Below, piece after piece: positions 19,483-28,188 of a stretch of 32,552 nucleotides of DNA. Source of the stretch: 02-FULL-45-11b sp041663485 (GTDB lineage Bacteria > Patescibacteriota > Patescibacteriia > Buchananbacterales > UBA6539); the NCBI GenBank assembly GCA_041663485.1, contig JBAYMO010000019.1, positions 1 to 32,552 of the forward strand, written 5' to 3'. A program made the translations under genes and the position numbers. Every line of letters starts with the position of its first letter. Positions within the stretch are counted from its first letter, which is position 1. Below the pieces are notes generated by a model. That model saw only the letters and a program-made list of their open reading frames with translations, searched no databases and was not told the origin of the DNA.

Positions 19483-20538
19483 ATGAACAAAAAATTATCA
19501 ATTGATATTTCTTTAGCCTCGGTTTTGAAGGTAACAGCCGTGGTTTTGGCCTTGGCTTTTATTTATTATATTCTTGATATTTTGATCTTAGTTTTTGTGG
19601 CGATATTTTTATCCGCCCTGCTGGAACCGGCAGTTAATTTTTTGGAATCAAAAAAAATTCCTCGCGTAATCGGCGTGATTTTAATCTATGTCTCCTTGCT
19701 TTTTGTCGTGGCTATTCTGCTTAGACTAATTATTCCCCCGATTATTCAGCAACTCACCCTTTTGTTTTATAGTTTTCCTGGTCTCTGGGATCAGTTTGGT
19801 AATAATTTTTCCGAGGTGAAACAATTTATTGATCAATACGGGATCCATCTCAACTGGCAACAGACTCTGGGTACTTGGCAGTCCAGTCTGGGTAGCGCGG
19901 CCAGCAGCGTTTATGCTTTTACCATTACCGCTTTTCAGGATGTGATCAATATAATTTTTGTTTTGGTCTTGGCCTTTTATCTGATCTTAGAACGAGAGGC
20001 CATGCACAAGGTTTTTCGCGTCGTAGTTCCGGCCAAGTATTTGGCCAATTGGATTAAAGCCTACGAGGAGATTGAAAAAAAAATCGGTGATTGGGCGCGC
20101 GGAGAATTAATTCTGGGTTTAATTATCGGCTTACTGTCTTTTGTTGGTTTGATTTTTTTGGTGCCCAAATACGCCTTGACTTTAGCTTTAATCGCGGGTC
20201 TGATGGAAATGATACCTTATTTCGGACCAATCCTTAGTGCTATCCCGGCCGTCTTTTTGGGTTTAATGGTCCCAACCACTTCCTTGGCGCGTGGTTTGGC
20301 CGTTTTAATTTTGTTTGTTGTTATTCAAGAGCTAGAAAATAATATTATTGTGCCTCAGGTAATGAAAAAGAAAGTCGGCATCAGCCCGGTTATTACTTTA
20401 ATTGCCATGTTGATTGGGGCGCGAGTTTTTGGTATAATTGGAATAATTTTAGCGGTACCGATTTCAACCGCGATTGAAATAATTTTTCGTGAGGTCAAAG
20501 ATAATCTCGGAACCAACAACACAACAAAAATAAAATAA
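19483..20538 (+). CDS. AI-2E family transporter (PF01594-type)
   Basis: 351 aa. The order of features fits the family: two N-terminal helices (about 11-50), then IIPPIIQQL, an amphipathic/extracytoplasmic region (about 85-140), a block of helices, GELILGLIIGLLSFVGL (about 208-224), then EMIPYFGPILSAIPAVFLG (about 243-261) and VVIQELENNIIVPQVMKKKVGISPV, the signature loop. Members are described as exporters of AI-2 or as Na+/H+ or K+-related transporters; the substrate cannot be assigned. A 45-base gap leads to the 176-aa gene, which has its own strong Shine-Dalgarno. The gene is divergent from smpB. Confidence 0.92.
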   Translation: MNKKLSIDISLASVLKVTAVVLALAFIYYILDILILVFVAIFLSALLEPAVNFLESKKIPRVIGVILIYVSLLFVVAILLRLIIPPIIQQLTLLFYSFPGLWDQFGNNFSEVKQFIDQYGIHLNWQQTLGTWQSSLGSAASSVYAFTITAFQDVINIIFVLVLAFYLILEREAMHKVFRVVVPAKYLANWIKAYEEIEKKIGDWARGELILGLIIGLLSFVGLIFLVPKYALTLALIAGLMEMIPYFGPILSAIPAVFLGLMVPTTSLARGLAVLILFVVIQELENNIIVPQVMKKKVGISPVITLIAMLIGARVFGIIGIILAVPISTAIEIIFREVKDNLGTNNTTKIK

Positions 20539-20583
20539 TTTATTAAACTAGGAAAGATAATTTCCTAAAAAAGGAGAAACAAA

Positions 20584-21114
20584 ATGGCATACCCAACACC
20601 TATTCGTCCGCAAAGTACCAACCCATCGGCACCCGGTACTTTTGACGGCGCCAAGAAGAAACCGGCTCAAGCCCCCTGGTTGAAAGGCTTAGTCACTCTA
20701 ATCATTGTTTTGGCGATTATCGGGGGCGGGATTTATTTATTGGTTGGTTACACCGGCTTAGGCAATGGTTTATTTTCATCAATTAGTCCCAAGGCGACTT
20801 GGCAAGCGGTATTTTTGAGCAACGGCCAGGTTTATTTTGGTAAAATATCCGGCATGAATAAGAATTTCATGGATTTGAAAAATATTTATTACCTGCAAGT
20901 TACCACCAAGCAAGATACTATCGGTCAACCTTCAGATGTGCAGACTCAGTCGGAGCAGCAATTAACTTTGATTAAATTAGGCAATGAAATTCATGGTCCC
21001 AAAGACGATATGATGATTAATCGGGATCAAGTATTGATGGTTGAAGATTTAAAAGATGATTCGCGCGTCGTGCAGGCCATTAATGATTATCTCAATAGCC
21101 AAAAAAAGAAATAA
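20584..21114 (+). CDS. Single-pass membrane protein, unknown function
   Basis: 176 aa. A Pro/Thr/Ser-rich cytoplasmic N-terminus (about 1-34) is followed by one transmembrane helix (about 35-58, GLVTLIIVLAIIGGGIYLLVG) and a folded domain with TWQAVFLSNGQVYFGKISGMNKNFMDLKNIYYLQV; a Gln-rich segment and KLGNEIHGPKDDMMINRDQVLMVEDLKDDS follow. This NGQVYFGK...YYLQ pattern recurs in proteins I know from CPR genomes without function. An AAGGAG site 8 bases upstream supports the ATG at 20584, one of few core genes with a Shine-Dalgarno. It may be co-transcribed with the AI-2E gene. A terminator follows 24 bases after the stop. Confidence 0.75.
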   Translation: MAYPTPIRPQSTNPSAPGTFDGAKKKPAQAPWLKGLVTLIIVLAIIGGGIYLLVGYTGLGNGLFSSISPKATWQAVFLSNGQVYFGKISGMNKNFMDLKNIYYLQVTTKQDTIGQPSDVQTQSEQQLTLIKLGNEIHGPKDDMMINRDQVLMVEDLKDDSRVVQAINDYLNSQKKK

Positions 21115-21138
21115 TCAAACCGTAATATCAATCAACTT

Positions 21139-21164
21139 CAGTCCCGCTCAACGGGACTGATTTT
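21139..21164 (+). terminator. Terminator after the 176-aa gene
   Basis: CAGTCCCG (21139-21146) pairs with CGGGACTG (21152-21159), then A and TTTT. Confidence 0.85.
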
Positions 21165-21172
21165 GTTATTCG

Positions 21173-21201
21173 TTGCGTAATGATTGAATTTTTAGTATAA
21201 T
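21173..21201 (+). promoter_or_regulatory. Promoter of the surface-protein operon
   Basis: TTGCGT (21173-21178), 17 bp, TATAAT (21196-21201). The ATG of the first gene is 29 bases past the -10, with no Shine-Dalgarno. Confidence 0.65.
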
Positions 21202-21230
21202 ATAAGCAAATTGAATATAAAATTTCGTTC

Positions 21231-21959
21231 ATGAAATCAAAAAAAATTCTATGTTTAATCTTATTGGTCGCTGCTTTTTCTTTTTTTCCTCTTGATTTTA
21301 TTTTTGCCCGAATGGAAAGCTCAAGTTATGTCATTTGGGCTGATGTTTTTAATTCAGGCGGCACGGAAGATGGATCTTCTTCCAATTATAAATTGCAAGA
21401 CAGCGTCGGCGAAGGCGTAATTCTTTCCAGTACCTCAACCTCCGATACTTATGGCATTAAAGCCGGTTTTCGGGAGATGTATCCGGATGCCTATATAATT
21501 TTTTCTTTGGGTAATACTAGTCTGGATTTAGGCACATTATCTATTAGCCAACCAAAAACCGCTTCCCATACTATGACCATAGAAACCAACGCGACCAATG
21601 GTTTTAGTATTACTATGACTGGTAACTCGTTAGGCAGCGGTGCCAATGATATTAATTCCATTGGCGCTACACCCGCGGCATCAATAGTGGGATACGAACA
21701 GTTTGGGATTAATTTGGTTACCAACAGCAGTCCGGCCGTGGGAGCTAATCCGTCCGGAACCGCACCCATTGGTTCGGCTGCTAATCATTATAATCAGTCC
21801 AATTATTTTGCTTTTCAAAGCGGTAATACTGTCGCCACTTCTTCGGTAGCGATTAATCAAACGGTTTTTACGGTATCGTATCTGGCCAACATGGCTTCCA
21901 ATAGTGTCAGTGGCAGCTATTCAACCACCTTAACTTATTCGGCGACCGCGAATTATTAA
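21231..21959 (+). CDS. Exported WxL-like surface protein
   Basis: 242 aa. The signal peptide spans MKSKKILCLILLVAAFSFFPL to about residue 26. The mature part begins with SSSNYKLQDSVGEGVI and GIKAGFREMYPD, a pattern common in CPR secreted proteins, followed by a beta-rich domain: LGNTSLDLGTLSISQPKTAS, then TIETNATNGFSITMTG, ending TTLTYSATANY. The LGTL...A(S/T)...V..NA..G(Y/F)..T layout and the Tyr-ending strand resemble WxL-type domains. It is first of a four-gene operon; the next gene, 6 bases after the stop, resembles WxL-interacting DUF916 proteins, which strengthens the call. A cell-surface structural or adhesive role is inferred. Confidence 0.7.
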   Translation: MKSKKILCLILLVAAFSFFPLDFIFARMESSSYVIWADVFNSGGTEDGSSSNYKLQDSVGEGVILSSTSTSDTYGIKAGFREMYPDAYIIFSLGNTSLDLGTLSISQPKTASHTMTIETNATNGFSITMTGNSLGSGANDINSIGATPAASIVGYEQFGINLVTNSSPAVGANPSGTAPIGSAANHYNQSNYFAFQSGNTVATSSVAINQTVFTVSYLANMASNSVSGSYSTTLTYSATANY

Positions 21960-21965
21960 ATTATC

Positions 21966-22931
21966 ATGAAAAAAATAATTTTTTTTCTTATCCTATCATC
22001 CTTTTTGATTTTGGCTCCGGCTCAGGCCATCACGATTTTTTCGCCGGTTTTAGAGATGTCGGCTAAACCAGGTCAGACCCAAAAGGGTTTGCTGAAACTT
22101 TATAATGAAACTGGCAGCGACTTGGTTTTAACCGCGAATCTTCAAACTTTTTCGGCGGATCATGACGGCCAGCTTAAATTTTTTCCGTTAACTGCTCAGG
22201 ATAATTTTTTGCGCTGGTTTGTATTAAGTCAAGATAATATTTTAATAAAAGCCAAGCAGGCCATGATGATTCCTTTTGCTGTTTCCGTGCCGGCTTCAGC
22301 TGTTCCCGGCGGATATAACGCGGTAATCTTTTGGTCAGAAAAAAAAGATCCAGCCAATAATCAGTCGACAGTAAATATTTCCAGTCAGGTGGGCACTTTA
22401 ATTTTTTTTAAAGTTGCCGGCGATTTTAAAGAGAGTGGAGAAATTACTGATTTTTTTGTCTCACCGGTTAAAAAGATTTTTTTTGGCTGGCCGGATAAAT
22501 TTTTAGTGCAATTTGAAAATAACGGCAACATCTATCTTAAACCTCAAGCCAAAATTATTATAAAAAATTGGTTTGGCCAAGAAAAGAGTCTAGCTGCCGC
22601 CAACGGTGAAATGATTGTTTTGCCGCAGACTAACCGACGATTTGAAACCAGTTTGAGAAGTTCCAGCCAACAAAATTTTTTTGAAAAAGCCATTGAAGAA
22701 TCTAAATTTTTGGCTTTGGGCCCGTGCCAGGCGACTTTGAATTTTGATTTTGGCGAAAATAATAAACAACACCTCACCCGGCAAATTGATTTGTTTATTA
22801 TCCCGATTCATTTACTTATAGTCTTGTTTGGTTTTGGGCTTGGGCTGATGGTATTATTTAAAATCAATTATCATGTTAATAAAATTAAAAAAGGCATAAA
22901 ACCTTCTGGCGTTGATGAAAAATCAAAATAA
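21966..22931 (+). CDS. DUF916-like (WxL-interacting) surface protein
   Basis: 321 aa. Signal peptide up to about residue 21 (LAPAQA). The ectodomain starts ITIFSPVLEMSAKPGQTQKG and continues with LYNETGSDLVLTANLQTF, PFAVSVPASAVPGGYNAVIFW and SSQVGTLIFFKVAG, which follows the two Ig-like domain plan of DUF916/WxL-interacting proteins (PGQ..., PGGY.A.I, GxLI). A transmembrane helix near residues 278-299 is followed by a basic cytoplasmic tail (KIKKGIKPSG). In Gram-positive bacteria such proteins attach WxL proteins to the cell wall. The preceding WxL-like gene and the following Cys-rich protein form an operon with it; the next start lies inside its last codons (22915 versus stop 22931). Confidence 0.75.
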   Translation: MKKIIFFLILSSFLILAPAQAITIFSPVLEMSAKPGQTQKGLLKLYNETGSDLVLTANLQTFSADHDGQLKFFPLTAQDNFLRWFVLSQDNILIKAKQAMMIPFAVSVPASAVPGGYNAVIFWSEKKDPANNQSTVNISSQVGTLIFFKVAGDFKESGEITDFFVSPVKKIFFGWPDKFLVQFENNGNIYLKPQAKIIIKNWFGQEKSLAAANGEMIVLPQTNRRFETSLRSSSQQNFFEKAIEESKFLALGPCQATLNFDFGENNKQHLTRQIDLFIIPIHLLIVLFGFGLGLMVLFKINYHVNKIKKGIKPSGVDEKSK

Positions 22932-25900
22932 AATTATTTTTTTGCTAGGTTTTGTTTTGGCTTGGACTTTTGGTCTGGTTATGTTTGGTTCTTTGGTTTG
23001 GGCGGCTGATATTGATATTACGGCTACCGTGCCAGTTGTTACCGCTGTTTGCGGCAATACAACCATCGAAATTGGTGAGCAGTGTGAGAGCACCAGTGAT
23101 TGCACGGCGGGTTATACTTGTTCGAATTGTCAGTGCATAATTTCCGGCAGCTGCACGGCCGGATCCACGGTTTGTAGTTGGGGCGCGTGTTTGGGTGGCA
23201 GCCAGAGCGGCATGTGTAGTAATGGTTGCAGTAGTTGGTCGGCCACTCAGGCCTGCAGTTTGCCGGTTTGTGGTAATGGTTTGGTGGAAACCGGTGAAGA
23301 GTGTGATGATAACAATATTATTTCTGGTGATGGTTGTTCCGGCACTTGCCAGAATGAAGTTGGCTGCGGCAATGGTGTGGTCGAAACTGGCGAGCAATGT
23401 GATGATAACAATATTGTCTCCGGCGATTGTTGCGCGTCGGATTGCAAAATTGAATTAGTAATTTCTCAGGTGGCGGCTATTGCCGCGCAAAATTCGGCCG
23501 TAGTCAGCTGGCAAACCGCCTGCCAAAATACTGATTCAATTTTGGAATGGGGTAAAACCATTGATGTTAATGAAGGTTCGGCCAGCTTGTCCGGTAAAAA
23601 TTATAGTTATGAAATAACCGGCTTAACTAAAGCCACGACTTATTATTTTCGCATTATTGCCACGGCTCCGTCTTTGAGCGCTTCTCACGCGGGTTCTTTT
23701 ATTACTTTAGGGGCATCAGAAATTTGTGATAATAATCTTGATGATGACAGTGATGGTTTAGTTGACCAAGCCGATCCTAATTGTCCTTGTCAACCGAATT
23801 ATTCCTGTCAGGATTGGGAGCCGGATGTTTGTCCGGTTAGTGGAGTGCAAACTAGAATTTGTACCCAAACTAATGTTTGTTGGCAAAGCCAGCCAGCGCC
23901 GGAAATCAGCCGAAGCTGCGGAGTAAGTTGCCAACTCTCATGCGGGCTTTGTCAAAATTTGAATGTTGATAGCTGCAGCTGCGACGTCATTACCCCGTGC
24001 TGCGGCAATGGCAGCTGTGATTATCCTAGCGAAGATCCGTTTAGCTGCGCGGCTGATTGCCCGGTCCAGTGCTTGTCGGACTGGGAATGCACCGCTTGGA
24101 GCCCAGAAGCTTGTCCGGCCAGCGGTATTCAAACCCGGGATTGTTTTGACAAGAATGCTTGTCAAATCCCCATTAATCAGCCAGTCTTGCAGCAAACCTG
24201 TGGCAGCCAATGTCCAGGCTTAGCTTGCGGCCTTTGTGAAAATTTAGATCTTAATCAGTGCGTTTGCGAACAATTGTCTCCTTGCTGCGGTAATGGTGTC
24301 TGCGAAAATGGAGAAAGTAACAGTCAATGTCCGGCTGATTGTATTGCTAGCTGCCTGCCCAGCTGGAATTGTTCCGCTTGGAGTGAATGCAGTAATCAGA
24401 TTAGAACCAGAAGTTGTAATGATACAAATAATTGTAATTTGAATTTGGGTCGTCCGCCGGAAATTTTGGCGTGTGGGGGAAGTTGTGGCGTGGCTTGCGG
24501 CCTTTGCCAGGAAATTGATTTAGCTAATTGTCAGTGCCTCAATACCGTCCCGTGTTGTGGTAATCGAATTTGTGAAAGTCAGGAAACTATTTGGTCTTGC
24601 GGCGTTGATTGTGGTATCCCGCCCGGCGCTTCTTTTTTGCTAAATGAATGTTTGGATGGCGTGGATAATGATAAAGACGGTTTTATTGATTATCCGGCGG
24701 ATAAAGGGTGCGCTAGCTCTAACGGCAAAAGTGAGACTAATCTAGTCGAGATGATGCAAAATGCGGCCAAGCAAATTTCTCGAATTTATATTGATAAAAT
24801 TTTAAACAGTAAGCAAGTTCAGGCGATCAATCGTCAATTAGCCGCACCAGTTTTGGTTACCACCGTAGCGGTTAATACCGCCTCTAGCGTTTCATTAATA
24901 AATTTTCTTTCCTATTTAAGATATATTTTCAGCCAGCCATTTGTAATTTTATTCCGCCGCCGCCGGACTAAGTGGGGGACGGTTTATAATTCTTTAACCA
25001 AACAGCCGATTGATTTGGCCATCGTCCGTCTTTATCGTCAGTCTGATAATCGGATTATTCAGTCTCGGGTAACCGATCGGTTGGGAAGGTTTTTGATTAT
25101 GGCTGATCCTGGTGAATATTATATTACGGTCACTAAACCTAATTTTGTTTTCCCGACCGTCTATTTGCGCCACGAGAAAGAAGACATTAAATATCTGGAT
25201 TTGTATCATGGTGAACCTCTTAGGGTCTCCGAAGATCATGCCAATATCACTATTAATATTCCGATTGATCCTCAAGAACAATTTAAGCCGGCTAAAAAAA
25301 TTATTGTTCAGTATTATTTACGCAAGTTACAATATTTGGCGGCTTTTAGTTCCATTCCCTTGGCTTTTATCTCTTTAGTTTTAAGTCCCGGCTTGCTGAC
25401 CGCCTCTTTGTTGGTCGTGCACACTTTACTTTTTGTTTTCTTCTTACGTTTAAGTTATCAAAAACCGCCCAAGAGCTGGGGTATTATCTATGATAAAAAT
25501 AACAAAATCCCTCTGGCGCGAACTGTCACGAGAATTTATGATAAAAAATATAATAAACTTCTTGAAACCAGAATCACGGACAATCGTGGCCGCTACTCTT
25601 TCTTGGTCAATAATAACGTTTACTACGTAACTACTGAGAAACTTGGTTACGCGCCTTATAAAACTAATGATATTGATTTGATCAGTCAAAACCGTGAAGC
25701 TTTCGTAAATTTTGATATTGGCTTGAATAAATCGTCCGATTCGGCTGGGTCAGGAACCGAAGAGCCAATTCGTCAGATTGTATCTGAAGAAAATATTTCT
25801 CATCCAACTGAGCCTGTCGAAACCGGTGGCGTCGGGCGCGAAGTCTTAACGGAATTATTAAAGAGTAAAGAAAGTGGTCAGACCAATCCGGTTTTTACCG

Positions 25901-26031
25901 ACTCACAGCCGCCTCAGCCGATTTTACCCGCCGCTTCGGAACCGGAAAAAAATTCTAATCTTGATGAAAAACCACCAGTGGCTATTAGTAATCAAGATAA
26001 TTCCAAGCCGGAAAATAGTATTTTCGGTTAA
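22915..26031 (+). CDS. Large Cys-rich modular surface protein
   Basis: 1038 aa from ATG 22915 (the upstream TTG 22912 is unlikely), overlapping the previous gene by 17 bases. A signal sequence (about 1-27) leads into two Myxococcus-type Cys repeats (CGNGLVETGEECDDNNI..GDGCS and a second copy, about 117-180). A fibronectin III-like domain (about 180-265, ITGLTKATTYYFRI) and a DDDSDGLVD calcium-type loop (about 275) follow. Three ~90-residue Cys-rich repeats (about 290-570) have a WxCxxW...CxxxxRxR(S/D)C segment like thrombospondin type 1 and end CCGN(G/R).C. A second DNDKDGFID loop is at about 583. Hydrophobic helices near 655-680 and 805-847 separate two carboxypeptidase-regulatory-like domains (about 690-780, 853-938). 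The Pro-rich tail is probably cytoplasmic. Probable surface adhesin or attachment protein. Confidence 0.85.
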   Translation: MKNQNKIIFLLGFVLAWTFGLVMFGSLVWAADIDITATVPVVTAVCGNTTIEIGEQCESTSDCTAGYTCSNCQCIISGSCTAGSTVCSWGACLGGSQSGMCSNGCSSWSATQACSLPVCGNGLVETGEECDDNNIISGDGCSGTCQNEVGCGNGVVETGEQCDDNNIVSGDCCASDCKIELVISQVAAIAAQNSAVVSWQTACQNTDSILEWGKTIDVNEGSASLSGKNYSYEITGLTKATTYYFRIIATAPSLSASHAGSFITLGASEICDNNLDDDSDGLVDQADPNCPCQPNYSCQDWEPDVCPVSGVQTRICTQTNVCWQSQPAPEISRSCGVSCQLSCGLCQNLNVDSCSCDVITPCCGNGSCDYPSEDPFSCAADCPVQCLSDWECTAWSPEACPASGIQTRDCFDKNACQIPINQPVLQQTCGSQCPGLACGLCENLDLNQCVCEQLSPCCGNGVCENGESNSQCPADCIASCLPSWNCSAWSECSNQIRTRSCNDTNNCNLNLGRPPEILACGGSCGVACGLCQEIDLANCQCLNTVPCCGNRICESQETIWSCGVDCGIPPGASFLLNECLDGVDNDKDGFIDYPADKGCASSNGKSETNLVEMMQNAAKQISRIYIDKILNSKQVQAINRQLAAPVLVTTVAVNTASSVSLINFLSYLRYIFSQPFVILFRRRRTKWGTVYNSLTKQPIDLAIVRLYRQSDNRIIQSRVTDRLGRFLIMADPGEYYITVTKPNFVFPTVYLRHEKEDIKYLDLYHGEPLRVSEDHANITINIPIDPQEQFKPAKKIIVQYYLRKLQYLAAFSSIPLAFISLVLSPGLLTASLLVVHTLLFVFFLRLSYQKPPKSWGIIYDKNNKIPLARTVTRIYDKKYNKLLETRITDNRGRYSFLVNNNVYYVTTEKLGYAPYKTNDIDLISQNREAFVNFDIGLNKSSDSAGSGTEEPIRQIVSEENISHPTEPVETGGVGREVLTELLKSKESGQTNPVFTDSQPPQPILPAASEPEKNSNLDEKPPVAISNQDNSKPENSIFG

Positions 26032-26048
26032 AACATTTTTGGTAAATT

Positions 26049-26618
26049 ATGTTTAGTGAAGATAAAAGACAAATTGTTCACATCGGCTTATTTATTTTGG
26101 CCTTTCTTTTAAAATTTTTGGTTCGCTGGCAGGCGGCGGTTTTATTATTGTTGCTTCTAATATTTACTTTGGCGATTGTGCCCAAACTGCGCTTTAAGAA
26201 TTATTTTTATCGGCATTTTGAAAAGAAATACAGTGAAGGCGCGGTTTTGTATTTTCTCGTGCTTTTCGTTTTGGTTTTAATTTTTCCTTTATACATTGTC
26301 GCCGCCAGTTGGGCCATTCTGGCTTTAGGGGACGGTTCGGCGACTTTAATTGGTAAACATTTTAAGTGTCGTGAATTGCCTTGGAATCGGCACAAAACCA
26401 TAGCTGGCAGTTTGGCATTTTTTATTTTTGGCACTCTGGGCGCGGTGGTCTTATTGAAATGGATGTTGCCTGATTTAAGTTTTTGGGCGGCTCTAGTTGT
26501 AGCCGTAAAATCCGTTATTATCGCGGCCTTGGTGGAAAGTTTGCCCCTGAGAATTAACGACAATGTTACGGTTACAGTAACCAGCGCCGTAGTCATGTAT
26601 TTGCTAAAAATTGTTTAG
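26049..26618 (+). CDS. SEC59/DGK1/VTE5-type lipid kinase
   Basis: 189 aa with about six hydrophobic helices. The motif AILALGDGSATLIGKHFKCRELP (about 92-112), then NRHKTIAGSLAFF, and later ESLPLRINDNVTVTV are the conserved elements of the dolichol/phytol/diacylglycerol kinase group that uses CTP. Substrate in this organism is not known; polyprenol phosphate recycling for glycan or cell-wall carriers is a reasonable idea given the adjacent surface-protein genes. It starts 17 bases after the upstream stop, so it may belong to the same transcript, which ends at the terminator 18 bases after its TAG. Standard length for bacterial members. Confidence 0.85.
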   Translation: MFSEDKRQIVHIGLFILAFLLKFLVRWQAAVLLLLLLIFTLAIVPKLRFKNYFYRHFEKKYSEGAVLYFLVLFVLVLIFPLYIVAASWAILALGDGSATLIGKHFKCRELPWNRHKTIAGSLAFFIFGTLGAVVLLKWMLPDLSFWAALVVAVKSVIIAALVESLPLRINDNVTVTVTSAVVMYLLKIV

Positions 26619-26636
26619 CCATGAAAAATTAATTAG

Positions 26637-26661
26637 CCGATTTTGAGTAATCGGTTTTTTT
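26637..26661 (+). terminator. Terminator of the surface-protein operon
   Basis: CCGATT (26637-26642) pairs with AATCGG (26649-26654), followed by T6-7. Confidence 0.75.
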
Positions 26662-26671
26662 AGTTTAAACC

Positions 26672-26700
26672 TTGAAAAAATCTTAATAATTAGCTAAACT
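26672..26700 (+). promoter_or_regulatory. Promoter of glyQS
   Basis: TTGAAA (26672-26677), 17 bp, TAAACT (26695-26700). The leader is about 30 nt, without a T-box-like structure or a Shine-Dalgarno. Confidence 0.6.
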
Positions 26701-26736
26701 GACTTTATAAATTTGTTAACTAACTGAATAATTATT

Positions 26737-28134
26737 ATGGCAAAAGTAAAGCAGGCAGATAATGAAATCATGAGTAAATTGGTGGCTTTGTGCAAGCAAC
26801 GTGGTTTTATTTTTCAATCATCAGAAATTTATGGCGGTCTTAACTCATTTTATGACTACGGCCCATTAGGCGTTGAATTAAAAAATAATGTGAAGCGCGA
26901 ATGGTGGAAATCCATGGTTTATCAGTCTACGGACGTGGTCGGATTGGATTCGGCGATTTTAATGCATCCTAGAATCTGGGAGGCTTCCGGTCATGTCCAG
27001 AACTTTACCGATCCTTTAGTTGATTGCAAGAAATGCAAAAAACGTTTTCGGGCTGATCACATTTTGGAAGCCAAGGGCATTAAGCCGGACTTAGGCACGA
27101 TGAAAACCCCGCCGAAAGAGTTAAGAGAATGTCCTGAGTGCGGTGGCGAGATGACAGACGTCAGAATGTTTAATTTGATGTTCAAAACTTTTATGGGTCC
27201 GGTTGAAGATCAGGCCAATATCGTTTATTTGCGTCCGGAAACCGCCCAGGGTATTTATGTAAATTTTTTGAATGTTAAAGATAGTATGCGTTTGAAATTG
27301 CCTTTCGGTATCGCGCAAATCGGCAAGGCTTTTAGAAACGAAATTACTCCAGGTAATTTTACTTTTCGCACCCGAGAATTTGAGCAAATGGAAATGCAAT
27401 ATTTCGTTAATCCAAAAGATGCCGATAAAGTTTTTGAGTCGTGGAAAGAAAAAAGAATGAATTGGTACTTGTCGCTAGGAATGAAAAAGGAAAATTTGCG
27501 TTTTCGTGAACATGATAAAGATGAATTAGCTCATTACGCCAAAAAGGCGGTTGATATTCAATATCTTACCCCGTTTGGTTGGCAGGAGATGGAAGGCATT
27601 CATCATCGCGGCGATTGGGACTTGTCTCGGCACATGGAATATGCCGGTCAGGATTTGCGTTATACTGATTTGGAAACCAATGAAAAATTTATACCATATA
27701 TTATCGAAACTTCGGCCGGTGCGGATCGCGCGGCTTTGATGTTTTTGCTTAATGCCTATACGGAAGTGGCCGGCGGACGCAGTACGACCACGGAAAGTAT
27801 TAAGGAAATTGAAACCATTATGAATCTGCATTTGCGTTTAGCGCCGATTAAAATCGCCGTCTTGCCTTTATCAAAAAAACCGGAATTGCAAAAGCCTTGC
27901 CAGGAAATTTTGGAAATTTTGCGCGGTGAACGCTTAGTGCAATATGATGAAACCGGTTCCATCGGCAAGCGCTATCGTCGTCAAGACGAGATTGGCACGC
28001 CGTTTTGTTTAACCGTGGATTTTGAAACCTTGGAAGATAAAGCCGTCACGGTTAGAGATCGTAACACGATGAAACAAGAAAGAATTAAGATTAGCGAATT
28101 GAAAAATTACTTCGAAAGCAAATTTAAAGAATAA
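26737..28134 (+). CDS. glyQS: Glycyl-tRNA synthetase, dimeric class II type
   Basis: 465 aa, the alpha2-type enzyme that charges tRNA-Gly with glycine using ATP. Diagnostic segments: CKQRGFIFQSSEIYGGLNSFYDYGP near the start (about 18-43), zinc-type Cys pairs CKKCKKRF (about 97) and CPECGGEM (about 132), motif 2-like FRNEITPGNFTFRTREFEQME (about 199-219), GWQEMEGIHHRGDWDL (about 279-294), and ETSAGADRAALMFLLNAY in motif 3 (about 326-343). The C-terminal anticodon domain follows (LAPIKIAVLPLSKK, then YDETGSIGKRYRRQDEIGTPFC). Length and motifs are intact, and glycine is charged normally, consistent with TGA being stop. Single-gene transcript with its own promoter; the M16 gene starts 54 bases later. 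Confidence 0.96.
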   Translation: MAKVKQADNEIMSKLVALCKQRGFIFQSSEIYGGLNSFYDYGPLGVELKNNVKREWWKSMVYQSTDVVGLDSAILMHPRIWEASGHVQNFTDPLVDCKKCKKRFRADHILEAKGIKPDLGTMKTPPKELRECPECGGEMTDVRMFNLMFKTFMGPVEDQANIVYLRPETAQGIYVNFLNVKDSMRLKLPFGIAQIGKAFRNEITPGNFTFRTREFEQMEMQYFVNPKDADKVFESWKEKRMNWYLSLGMKKENLRFREHDKDELAHYAKKAVDIQYLTPFGWQEMEGIHHRGDWDLSRHMEYAGQDLRYTDLETNEKFIPYIIETSAGADRAALMFLLNAYTEVAGGRSTTTESIKEIETIMNLHLRLAPIKIAVLPLSKKPELQKPCQEILEILRGERLVQYDETGSIGKRYRRQDEIGTPFCLTVDFETLEDKAVTVRDRNTMKQERIKISELKNYFESKFKE

Positions 28135-28188
28135 AAAATTAAAAAAAATAAATTAATTTTTATTTTTTTGGTTAGCTGATTAATTTTT

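Noticed and set aside
22945..23397. Minus-strand and shifted-frame ORFs within the Cys-rich surface protein
   Set aside because: They are shadows of the repetitive Cys-rich coding frame with Thr/Ala-biased nonsense composition.
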